Assembly: GCF_900188005.1 (NCBI RefSeq)
Contig: NZ_FZNR01000003.1
Coordinates: forward strand, 62,001 to 126,000
Origin: Actinoplanes regularis
Lineage (GTDB): Bacteria; Actinomycetota; Actinomycetes; Mycobacteriales; Micromonosporaceae
Direction: 5' to 3'
Length of the DNA: 64,000 nt
Of this stretch, positions 48,965 to 56,718 are shown piece after piece. The notes below the pieces were generated by a model, which had not been told where the DNA came from, did no database searches, and saw only the letters and a list, made by a program, of their open reading frames with translations. Numbering within the stretch: the stretch's first letter is position 1; each line of letters opens with the position of its first letter. Position numbers and translations under genes: made by a program.

Positions 48965-51900
48965 GTGACGGAATTTTCGATTCTGGGTCCGTTAACGGTT
49001 CTATCTTCCGGCAAGGAGATAAGAATCGGCGGATTGCGGCAACGAAAGCTCCTCGCACTCCTGCTGCTTGACGCCAACTTGGCAACGTCGCTCAATCGCC
49101 TGGTGGATGAGCTGTGGGAAGATCCGCCTCAATCGGCCCGTCAGCAGATTCACAATGCAGTTGGCGACCTCCGTCGGACTCTGCTCGCCGCTTCGGTCGA
49201 CTGTGCGATCGTCACGAATAGCGTGGGGTATCAGCTCAAGGTCAACAAAGAGTCAATCGATTCTCATGTGTTCCATGCGCGAGTCCAGGAGGCCAGGAGT
49301 GCTGATGAGCACGGGCAACTCGCGGACGCGATTCGGCTTCTCACGTCAGCGCTCGCGTTATGGCGAGGAGAAGCGTTTGCGGGCATAGACAGCCCATCGG
49401 TGCTCAACGCGGCAACGACGCTCAATGAAGATCGGCTCGTAGCCGTTGACCTACTGATGTCCGTGCGCTTGAAAGCCGGCGAATCGGCCTCTGTAGTCGG
49501 CGAACTGCAGAGCCTGGTCGCCGAACACCCCCTCCGGGAGTCGCTGCGATACAGCTTGATGACCGCATTGTTCAGGAGCGGTAGGCAGGCCGAGGCGCTC
49601 GCGGTTTTCGACGAAGGCAGACGTCAACTCGCTGACGAACTCGGCCTTGATCCAAGTCCACGGTTGAGTTCGCTACAGATAGAGATCCTCAATGGCACGT
49701 ACGAGGCTGGCGGTGCGGTCTCCGATGAGGGAGGCCGCAAGCTGGACGTGGGATCGGCGGCGAGGGCCCAGAAAGCGGACATAGCGACGTCCGCATCCTC
49801 ATGGTGCTCTATACCGCACGACATCAGAGACTTCTCCGGCCGGTCTGCAGAAGTCGACAGCCTCCTCGCCGAGGTTCGACAGGCCCGGACGACGGCGCTC
49901 TTGATCTCTGCGATCGAGGGCATGGGCGGAATCGGCAAGACCACGCTCGCGGTCCATCTCGCTCACCTCGTCGCCGACGACTACCCGGACGGTCAGTACT
50001 TTGTCGATCTTCACGGTTACAGCCTCGGGATAGACCCGGTCACTCCAAACCAGGCGCTTGGAACGCTCCTCCGGGCAAGCGGGATGCCGCCGGAACTCAT
50101 TCCATCGAGCTTGGAGGACCGCAGCGCCGCCTGGCGATCCCGAATAGCTGGGAAGCGGGCTTTGGTCGTTCTCGATAACGCTACTGATGCGGTACAGGTG
50201 AGACCACTGCTCCCAGGAACACCGACAAGCCTGGTCCTCGTGACAAGCCGCCGGAGGCTTGGGGCGCTGGATGGCTCCGTTCCTGTCTCCTTGGACCTAT
50301 TGTCCAGGGAGGATGCTATGGCCCTGTTCGCTCAGATCGTCGGAGATCAGAGGCTTGCTGACGATTCGAGCATTGTTGGCAAGGCTGTGGAGCTGTGTGG
50401 ACGCCTGCCGCTTGCGATCCGGATCGCCGCGGCCCGGTTGCGAGACCGGACTAGCTGGACGGTCGCCGACCTCGTGGAGCGCTTGGACAGCCACACACGG
50501 CGTGTTCAGTTTCTGCAGGTTGACGACCGAAACGTGATGGCCGTACTCAAGTTGTCCTATCGCTACCTGAGAACACGGGAGCAGAGGATCTTCCGGCTGC
50601 TCAGTTTGCATCCGGGGTCCGATTTCGATCTCTACAGTGCGGCGGCCCTTACCGGTCTTTCGCTGGAGGACCTCGAGCAGGGACTGGAAGTACTCTTCGA
50701 ATTCAACCTACTTAGACAGGGTAAACCAGGCAGATATTTCTTTCATGACCTTGTCCGCGACTGCTCGCGCCAGTTGCTATCCGATGTCGAGAATGACATG
50801 GAGCAGCAAGACTCATTGCGGGCACTTCTGGACTTCTACGTCCACGCTGCCTATCAATGGTGCAGGCGGCTAGACTCGGGCGCTTATCTGATGTCGCCAT
50901 ACGGCTGCGAGCACCCAAAATTCCTCCGGAAAGCCAACTCCCATCAGGAGGCGACTCGCGTCCTCGGGACTGAGTATCACAATCTTATAGCCGTTTCTAA
51001 ATTCGCGGCTGCAAATGGTTGGAACAGCCACGCATGGAAGCTCCCCGTCATGCTGGTGCCCTTTCTTAAGCTTTCCAACTACGGAGAGGGCTCACTCGAC
51101 ATGTTCGACAAGGCGTTGTCGGCTGCTCGAATGGACGGAGACCTGCGAGGTCAGTCGTCCTGCCTGCACGCTTCAGCCGTTATCGCCGGCGAACGCCGGT
51201 CTCAACCTGACGGCGAGGCGAATCTCAAGCAAGCAATCGCGCTGAGCCGGGAAGGTGGCGACCGGAAAGCAGAAGCCCTGCAACTGGTGGATCTAGGAAA
51301 CCTGTATTTCAACGATGATCGCCTGGCCTTGGCCGAAAAAGCGTACCTTTCTGCGCAGCGTGTCGATTCGAGTGCGGTTGACGAAAACTTACGTACCAGG
51401 ATATTCAACAATCTGGGCACCATCTACCGCGATTGGGGGAAGTTTGATCAGGCCATAGAGATGTTAGAGAACTCGTTGGTCTGGAACTCCTCAGGTGGAC
51501 CTTTGCACATGCGGTGCAATATTTCGTGGAATATCGGCATGGTGTCTCATCTCAAAGGTCAGCACCATGAAGCCGTGGAAAAATTTGAGGAAGCGCTGCA
51601 GATCAGCAAAGATGCAGGCTTTCGTTTCGGCGAGGCGCTAGCTCTGAGCGGACTATGCTCCGCGCGGCGGTCGCTCGGAGACTTCGTCAGGTCAGTGGGG
51701 TTGGGCAGGGCTGCGTTGGACATCTCTCGCGACTTCGGCCTCAGCATGGTGGAGTGCGAAGCACTGTGCTCTTTGGGCGAGGCGGCGACTTCCTCGGGCG
51801 ACATCGATCGCGCGGAGGCGACGTTTAAGCAAGCTGAAGAGCGTGCTCGTCTATATGGCTATCCACGCTATCTGGCTCGCTCATTGGAAGGCATTGCGCA

Positions 51901-52063
51901 CGTTTCCCATGCGCGGGGGCAGATTGACCAGGCGCAACAATTCTGGAAGCGCGCCATATCTACCTACCCAGATGGCATGGCTGAAGCGGCCTACCCGAGG
52001 AGACATGTAGAACTTAGCGGTACCAACGCCGCCCGCTGCTTCCGATGCGAAGTGGCGACGTAG
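48965..52063 (+). CDS. AfsR/SARP-type transcriptional regulator with NB-ARC and TPR domains
   Basis: A 1032-residue regulator. It has an OmpR-like DNA-binding domain at about 1-90 (FSILGPLTVLSSGKEIRIGGLRQRKLLALLLL), a BTAD domain at about 95-240, an NB-ARC ATPase from about 280 (Walker A EGMGGIGKTTLAVHLAH, then VVLDNATD and LVTSRRRLG) and TPR repeats at about 700-1020. The GTG start follows GGGGGAG. At least four in-frame TTA codons are present (codons 10, 132, 809 and 834), which suggests bldA-dependent translation. Base use is less GC-rich than in the flanks. It may autoregulate through the CCTGAA repeats upstream. Confidence 0.93.
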   Translation: MTEFSILGPLTVLSSGKEIRIGGLRQRKLLALLLLDANLATSLNRLVDELWEDPPQSARQQIHNAVGDLRRTLLAASVDCAIVTNSVGYQLKVNKESIDSHVFHARVQEARSADEHGQLADAIRLLTSALALWRGEAFAGIDSPSVLNAATTLNEDRLVAVDLLMSVRLKAGESASVVGELQSLVAEHPLRESLRYSLMTALFRSGRQAEALAVFDEGRRQLADELGLDPSPRLSSLQIEILNGTYEAGGAVSDEGGRKLDVGSAARAQKADIATSASSWCSIPHDIRDFSGRSAEVDSLLAEVRQARTTALLISAIEGMGGIGKTTLAVHLAHLVADDYPDGQYFVDLHGYSLGIDPVTPNQALGTLLRASGMPPELIPSSLEDRSAAWRSRIAGKRALVVLDNATDAVQVRPLLPGTPTSLVLVTSRRRLGALDGSVPVSLDLLSREDAMALFAQIVGDQRLADDSSIVGKAVELCGRLPLAIRIAAARLRDRTSWTVADLVERLDSHTRRVQFLQVDDRNVMAVLKLSYRYLRTREQRIFRLLSLHPGSDFDLYSAAALTGLSLEDLEQGLEVLFEFNLLRQGKPGRYFFHDLVRDCSRQLLSDVENDMEQQDSLRALLDFYVHAAYQWCRRLDSGAYLMSPYGCEHPKFLRKANSHQEATRVLGTEYHNLIAVSKFAAANGWNSHAWKLPVMLVPFLKLSNYGEGSLDMFDKALSAARMDGDLRGQSSCLHASAVIAGERRSQPDGEANLKQAIALSREGGDRKAEALQLVDLGNLYFNDDRLALAEKAYLSAQRVDSSAVDENLRTRIFNNLGTIYRDWGKFDQAIEMLENSLVWNSSGGPLHMRCNISWNIGMVSHLKGQHHEAVEKFEEALQISKDAGFRFGEALALSGLCSARRSLGDFVRSVGLGRAALDISRDFGLSMVECEALCSLGEAATSSGDIDRAEATFKQAEERARLYGYPRYLARSLEGIAHVSHARGQIDQAQQFWKRAISTYPDGMAEAAYPRRHVELSGTNAARCFRCEVAT

Positions 52064-52468
52064 CAAGCGGGCAGGCCTCAGGCCCTGACCTACCTCAAGA
52101 CCTCCCTTGCCAACATATGTTTAGCTCAGCTACTCAGGGCCTGCCCTCCGTGAATCGGGACTGCACGCCGCTACCTGGCTCTCCTGGTCGGACGCGGCCG
52201 TTCAGCAGATCTGCTACAGCGGTTGAAGACCGACGTCTGTCGGCGTGTCTACGTGGTCGGTCGTGCACGGTTGGGACCATGCACGCTGCACTCTCGCGCG
52301 GGTCGCCGAGGTGATCGAACGCCGCTTCCACCGGGCTTGCCAGCGTGCGATCGGCCTGCTCCAGATGCGATCCGGCGGCCGGATCGTCCCGCCTGGGATA
52401 CGCCTGCTCAGCGGTGGGTGTTATCGGGTGCTGGTAGTCGCCCGTGGTCAGGTAGCATGAGCAACCGC
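52064..52468. other. intergenic region before tRNA-Arg
   Basis: About 400 bp without an intact gene. It contains a possible IS630-type transposase remnant (separate entry). The remainder shows no recognisable feature. Confidence 0.5.
52269..52395 (+). pseudogene. possible IS630-type transposase remnant
   Basis: The plus strand reads GWDHARCTLARVAEVIERRFHR-like sequence followed by IGLLQMRSGG. This loosely matches the winged-helix segment of IS630-family transposases (WTLARVAExIxxRF...LLHRMGWS). It is short, degenerate and without a start or catalytic domain. Confidence 0.35.
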
Positions 52469-52541
52469 GCCCTCGTAGCTCAGGGGATAGAGCAACGGTT
52501 TCCTAAACCGCAGGTCGCAGGTTCGATTCCTGCCGGGGGCA
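52469..52541 (+). tRNA. tRNA-Arg (anticodon CCT)
   Basis: A 73-nt cloverleaf: acceptor GCCCTCG/CGGGGGC, D arm GCTC-AGGGGATA-GAGC, anticodon arm with loop TTCCTAA (anticodon CCT, reads AGG), T arm GCAGG-TTCGATT-CCTGC, discriminator A. The 3' CCA is not encoded. Arg tRNA genes are common integration sites, which fits the mobile-element debris to its left. Confidence 0.93.
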
Positions 52542-52745
52542 CCCAAACGATCACCCGAAACGCCCCTTGAACTGGGCGGACGGAAAATCATCGATGTGCT
52601 GCGATATGCAGCCGCGCGCCTCCGAAAGCCGCCGTTTGTCGCCAGCCGTGCAAAATACGTGCAATGGATCTTGGGGATGTTTCCCCAGGTCGGGAGCCGG
52701 ATTGGTGGAGCCGCCGTGATCCTGCCGTGGCCTAGGCTGGCGGCC

Positions 52746-53201
52746 ATGGAGCTTCCGGAGTTCGACGCTCTGGCCGGACCCTTGCGCCAGGAATCAGCGG
52801 CGGCGGAAGCCGAGTACGGTTTCGCGCTCATCGAGGGACGGACTGCCACGCCGGATGACTTCGCGAGCGTTGAACGGCAGATGGGCGTGATCCTCCCGGA
52901 GAAGTACAAGGCGTTCATGACGCGCTACGGCGGAGGCATGTTCGGCTCCGTCGAGCTGTTTCCGGTCGTCGCCGAACCGGAGGAGGGTGGCGACGATCTC
53001 TGGAGCATGAACGAGCGGGAGTTTCCCGATCGCGGCTTTGTCGCGATCGCGCCGGTCGGCACCGGTGATCACTGGGGATTCCCGGTCGCTGACGGACAGT
53101 GCCACGAGCAGGTCTGGTTCCACTTCCACGACGCCGGCGACGACGAACCGGTCGCTGCGGATTTCCTTGAGTTCGTCGCCACCCGAGGGCTCAAGAACTG
53201 A
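52746..53201 (+). CDS. SMI1/KNR4-family protein
   Basis: A 151-residue SMI1/KNR4 (SUKH) domain protein: TPDDFASVERQMGVILPEKYKAFMTRYGGGMFG, then VELFPVVAEPEE and WFHFHDAGDDEPVAADFLEFVATRG. SUKH proteins are frequent immunity proteins for polymorphic toxins, but no toxin gene is adjacent. The start at 52746 is the first ATG that gives the domain; a TAGGCT element 7 bases upstream suggests a leaderless transcript. Confidence 0.8.
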   Translation: MELPEFDALAGPLRQESAAAEAEYGFALIEGRTATPDDFASVERQMGVILPEKYKAFMTRYGGGMFGSVELFPVVAEPEEGGDDLWSMNEREFPDRGFVAIAPVGTGDHWGFPVADGQCHEQVWFHFHDAGDDEPVAADFLEFVATRGLKN

Positions 53202-53299
53202 CTGAAGACCGCGTCCCCGCAGATGAGGGTCGTCTTCTGAGTAGCCCGGGCGAGGTCGGAGCGCATCCGGTCGCGGATCGGGACGAGGCTGTTTCCGGT

Positions 53300-53530
53300 T
53301 TACTGTTGTGCGGCGCTCAGCATGCCGCCGACGACAGCGGCCACGGCCCAGAGGGCCAGTAGAACGAGGCCGATGACGACTACGGCTCTCCGCCAGCCGT
53401 GCCGCGGTTGCTTGATCCCCTCGGCGATCTTCGTCGCCTGTTCGATCTCGCCCAACGGCGTCAACGCGCTGTGCTCGGTCTGGGGGAGACCCGCCCACAC
53501 CTGTGATTCAGGCTTACCGTAGGTGTTCAT
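53300..53530 (-). CDS. small single-pass membrane protein
   Basis: A 76-residue protein with a polar N-terminal half (NTYGKPESQVWAGLPQTEHSALTPLGEIEQATKIAEGIKQ-type composition, helical), a basic RHGWRR segment and one C-terminal membrane helix (AVVVIGLVLLALWAVAAVVGG). I recognise no family and see no strong ribosome-binding site. Composition and topology make it plausible. Confidence 0.5.
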   Translation of the reverse strand: MNTYGKPESQVWAGLPQTEHSALTPLGEIEQATKIAEGIKQPRHGWRRAVVVIGLVLLALWAVAAVVGGMLSAAQQ

Positions 53531-53784
53531 GGCGTCAGTATGTGCTGATCGTCAAAGCGGCCGTGCCAATTGCGGTCTTCGATCATGATGCAGGTCAGCC
53601 GGCGCCGAACCAGCAGGGCCGGTGAAAGCCACGATTCGCCCAGTGGTGCAACTGCGAGTCATCAGCTGCGCGTCAAGGTCCACAGAGGCACGCCAGCGGA
53701 GCGCCGGGGCCGGGTCGTGGGAACCTTCCAGGCCGCCGCTACGTCTCAGCCCGAGACCGACCGCCGACCTGGAGGGGCAACCAC
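53531..53784. other. intergenic region
   Basis: About 250 bp without a recognised feature, other than the GGAGGGG ribosome-binding site of the lipoprotein gene at its right end. Confidence 0.4.
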
Positions 53785-54351
53785 ATGCACGCACGAGCGA
53801 CCGCGACGACCGTCGCTCTGCTCGCCGTCCTCACCGGCGGCTGCACCGCACCCCTCGACACCGCTGGCAGCGTGCCCGCTCCGGCCCGCAGCGGTCCCTC
53901 GGCCCCTGTCGTTCGCGACCGCTGGGAGTCCTGCGACACGACGGCACCGGCCTCGGCGGAGGACCAGTTCAGCGGCGCCCAGGACGCACTCACGCTGCCG
54001 CGTCTCGGCGACGGCTTCCAGCCGGTGGCGGCGGTTGTCTGCGGCATGAGCATGCGGGAACGCCCGGGCGGCGGCTGGGAGATGGTTGCCGAGGAAGCCC
54101 GCGTCGATGATCTGACGACCCTGCTGCCCGCTCTGCGCCTGCCCGATGAGGCCGCCACCGCAGCGGCCTGCACCGATGACCTGCCGGCGGTGCCCTGGCT
54201 CGTTCTGCTCGACAGCGACGGCCGTTGGATCCGTCCCGGCATCCCGATCGACGCCTGTGGCAAGCCCCGCGGGGAGTTCCGCGAGGCTTTCGGGAAGCTG
54301 GCGACCACCACGGTGCGGAGCCGGGTGGTCCGGCGGATCGAGTCCGACTGA
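53785..54351 (+). CDS. secreted lipoprotein of unknown function
   Basis: A 188-residue protein with a type II signal peptide: TATTVALLAVLTGGC, where Cys20 would be lipidated. The mature part has a few Cys (WESCDTT, AVVCGMSM, AAACTDD, DACGKP), likely disulfide pairs, and no recognised domain. GGAGGGG lies 8-9 bases before the ATG. It may be an envelope protein of the type encoded beside exopolysaccharide loci. Confidence 0.75.
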   Translation: MHARATATTVALLAVLTGGCTAPLDTAGSVPAPARSGPSAPVVRDRWESCDTTAPASAEDQFSGAQDALTLPRLGDGFQPVAAVVCGMSMRERPGGGWEMVAEEARVDDLTTLLPALRLPDEAATAAACTDDLPAVPWLVLLDSDGRWIRPGIPIDACGKPRGEFREAFGKLATTTVRSRVVRRIESD

Positions 54352-54423
54352 CCCCTGCTGGGATGCCGCTGTGAGCAGCGCAAAGGCGGCTGACCGGGAG
54401 GGGCGAGGGTATAGTCGGCTGGC

Positions 54424-55449
54424 GTGTCCCGGGCTTCGTGGACGGCGACGAACGGCGGTATGAAGATCCCCACCACCCGATTCGGCCGGGCCCGGACGCT
54501 GCTGTTGTGGGCTGCGGTCCTGCCCACCTTCGCCTGGGCGGTGCTACGGGCCGGCGGGTGGACGCTGGAGATGCTCGCCCCACTGTTCGCCTTCACGCCG
54601 TACGCGGCAATCTGGTCTTTGATTCTGCTCGGCGCGGCCTTCTGGCTGCGGCGTTACGCCGCGGCGTCCTGCGTGTTCGTGGCAGCGCTCCTGCTGTTCC
54701 TCTGCGTCGTGCCGCGTGCGCTGCCGGACGCCGATCGCGGGCCGCGCACCGGTGTCGCCCTGCACGTTCTCACCGCCAATACGCTGGCCGGCACGGCCGA
54801 TCCGGCGACGCTGGTCCGGCTGGTCCGGGAGAACGATGTCGGTGTCCTGGCGCTGCAGGAACTCACGCTCGCGGGCCGGGCCGCGCTCACCGAAGCGGGA
54901 CTGGACGTGCTGCTGCCGTACTCGTCCGTGGCGGATCCTCTTTCAAAGAGTTTCGAGGACACCACCGGCTCCGCGCTCTACTCCCGGTTTCCGATGACCG
55001 ATTCGGGAGTACGGCTGAACGCCGGCGGTTTCCAGCAGGCGTACGGAACGATCCACCCACCCGCCGGCGTCCCCCTGCTCGTCGAATCGGCGCATCCGGT
55101 CGCACCGCACAGCCTCGGCACCATCGACGGCTGGCGGCTTGACCTGGCGAACGAGCCGGTTCCCGAGCCGAACGGGCCACCTCGGGTGCTGCTCGGCGAC
55201 TTCAACGCCACGCTCGATCACGAGCCACTGCGCCGCCTGATCGGGCGTGGGTACCGGGACGCAGCCGACACCGTGGGTAAGGGGCTGATCCCGACCTGGG
55301 GGCCGGTCGCCCTTCAGCCCGCCCGGCTGGTGACGATCGACCACGTACTCGTGGACCGGCGGATCGGCGTGTTTCGGGTCACGATTCACAATCTTCCGCG
55401 CAGCGATCACCGGGCGGTGCTGGCTGAACTTTTCGTGCCTTACTCCTAG
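54424..55449 (+). CDS. membrane-anchored endonuclease/exonuclease/phosphatase family enzyme
   Basis: A 341-residue protein with three N-terminal membrane helices (about 20-105) and an EEP-fold catalytic domain: LHVLTANTLAGTADPATLVRLV, LALQELT (metal Glu), LLGDFNATLDHEPLR (DxN catalytic pair) and TIDHVLVD...LPRSDHRAVLAEL (SDH motif). Such proteins are extracytoplasmic phosphodiesterases, nucleases or sphingomyelinase-like. The GTG start at 54424 lies 8 bases after a -10-like TATAGT, suggesting a leaderless message; the ATG at 54460 is an alternative. Confidence 0.85.
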   Translation: MSRASWTATNGGMKIPTTRFGRARTLLLWAAVLPTFAWAVLRAGGWTLEMLAPLFAFTPYAAIWSLILLGAAFWLRRYAAASCVFVAALLLFLCVVPRALPDADRGPRTGVALHVLTANTLAGTADPATLVRLVRENDVGVLALQELTLAGRAALTEAGLDVLLPYSSVADPLSKSFEDTTGSALYSRFPMTDSGVRLNAGGFQQAYGTIHPPAGVPLLVESAHPVAPHSLGTIDGWRLDLANEPVPEPNGPPRVLLGDFNATLDHEPLRRLIGRGYRDAADTVGKGLIPTWGPVALQPARLVTIDHVLVDRRIGVFRVTIHNLPRSDHRAVLAELFVPYS

Positions 55450-55454
55450 CGGTT

Positions 55455-56669
55455 ATGTTGTTCGGCGTGACGTTTTCCCCTCGGCGCCGTGCCCTTTCCC
55501 CGCACCTCGGGAAGGCCATTGCGGCCTCGCTCGCCCTCACTCTCTGCATAGGCGGGGAGAATTCGGTCGTGCCGACCGAGAAGACGGCTCACACTGCCGC
55601 TCAGGCCAGTCGTGCCATTAATGCCGGGTTGGCCTATGGTGACACTTTGGTCTGGATGTCCGATAAACGCCTTGGACAGGCTTTGGACGACGCCGTCACC
55701 GTTGGCGCGAAATGGATCCGTGTCGACCTTTCGTGGCAGGACATCCAGTACGACGGGCGTGACTCGTACCGGTGGGACCGCTTCGACAGGATCGTGCGCG
55801 CGGCGACGAAACGCCACCTCCAGGTGCTCCCGACCATCTCCTACACGCCGCCCTGGGCTCGCACCGCGGGCTGCGACGACTTGCGGTGCTCCCCGAAGAA
55901 CACGAAGGAATTCACGAAGTTCGCCAGCGAGGCGGCGCACCGATATGCGCCGATGGGCGTTCATACCTGGGAGATCTGGAACGAGCCGAACATCCTTTTC
56001 TGGAGGCCGGCACCGAACCCTGCCGCGTACACGAAGTTGTTGAAGGCGTCGAGCACCGCGATCCGCGAGATCGACCCCTCTGCCATGATCATCATGGGCG
56101 GTCTGGCTTCGAACAAAACCCGCGGAACCTCGAAAATCGCGGAATATGAGTTTCTCGATTCGGTTCTGAAGCTGGGTGCGGCCGACTATGTGGACGCGGT
56201 GGCCTTCCATCCGTACACGTATCCGTACCTGCCGAGCGATGAAACGGACTTCCGCACCGGTTGGGAGAAGATCCACTCCGGTAAAGAGAGTCTGCAAAAG
56301 GTGCTCGAGCGCAACGGTGCTCAGCGACTGCACATCTGGATCACCGAGACCGGCGCGCCCACCGGTGGCCCGGGCAAGGCCGCGAACGGCGGCGTGGATC
56401 TTGCTCAGCACGGCATCACCCACGTCACGGAGAAGCGGCAGGCGACCATCGCGGTGGACACCATGACCACGGCGGCGGCCGATCCGCTGATCGATGCCGT
56501 GTTCTGGTACTCGCACCGCGATCTCAGCACGAACAAAGAGGAGCGGACGAACTTCTTCGGGCTGCGCCGCGCCGACGGCACGGCCAAGCCGGCGTTCGAC
56601 GCCCTGCGTAACGCGATTCAGGCGATCCAGGCTCCGAGCCAGAAGCCCGAGCCGGTCAAATCCGACTGA
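55455..56669 (+). CDS. secreted clan GH-A glycoside hydrolase (GH39/GH5-like)
   Basis: A 404-residue protein with an N-terminal signal (KAIAASLALTLCIGG) and a TIM-barrel glycosidase. It has AKWIRVDLSWQDIQ, the acid/base Glu in WEIWNEPNI, VDAVAFHPYTYPYLP and the nucleophile Glu in LHIWITETGAPTGG. This resembles actinobacterial GH39/GH5-type exopolysaccharide-degrading enzymes. It starts 5 bp after the EEP gene and ends convergent with the polysaccharide operon, so it may trim or turn over that polymer. Confidence 0.82.
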   Translation: MLFGVTFSPRRRALSPHLGKAIAASLALTLCIGGENSVVPTEKTAHTAAQASRAINAGLAYGDTLVWMSDKRLGQALDDAVTVGAKWIRVDLSWQDIQYDGRDSYRWDRFDRIVRAATKRHLQVLPTISYTPPWARTAGCDDLRCSPKNTKEFTKFASEAAHRYAPMGVHTWEIWNEPNILFWRPAPNPAAYTKLLKASSTAIREIDPSAMIIMGGLASNKTRGTSKIAEYEFLDSVLKLGAADYVDAVAFHPYTYPYLPSDETDFRTGWEKIHSGKESLQKVLERNGAQRLHIWITETGAPTGGPGKAANGGVDLAQHGITHVTEKRQATIAVDTMTTAAADPLIDAVFWYSHRDLSTNKEERTNFFGLRRADGTAKPAFDALRNAIQAIQAPSQKPEPVKSD

Positions 56670-56683
56670 CCGGCGTCCCGTAA

Positions 56684-56718
56684 GCCGGTCGGGCTCCGAG
56701 TCAGGAGCCCGGACCGGC
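56684..56718. terminator. bidirectional stem-loop terminator
   Basis: GCCGGTCGGGCTCC (56684-56697) pairs with GGAGCCCGGACCGGC (56704-56718) with one bulge and a 6-base loop, exactly between the convergent glycosidase and glycosyltransferase genes. A smaller GACCGGC/GCCGGTC dyad lies just left of it. Confidence 0.8.

Noticed and set aside
52223..52570. Reading frame across the tRNA gene
   Set aside because: Translation of a tRNA (ALVAQGIEQRF...PKPQVAGSIPAGGT) is a well-known annotation artefact.
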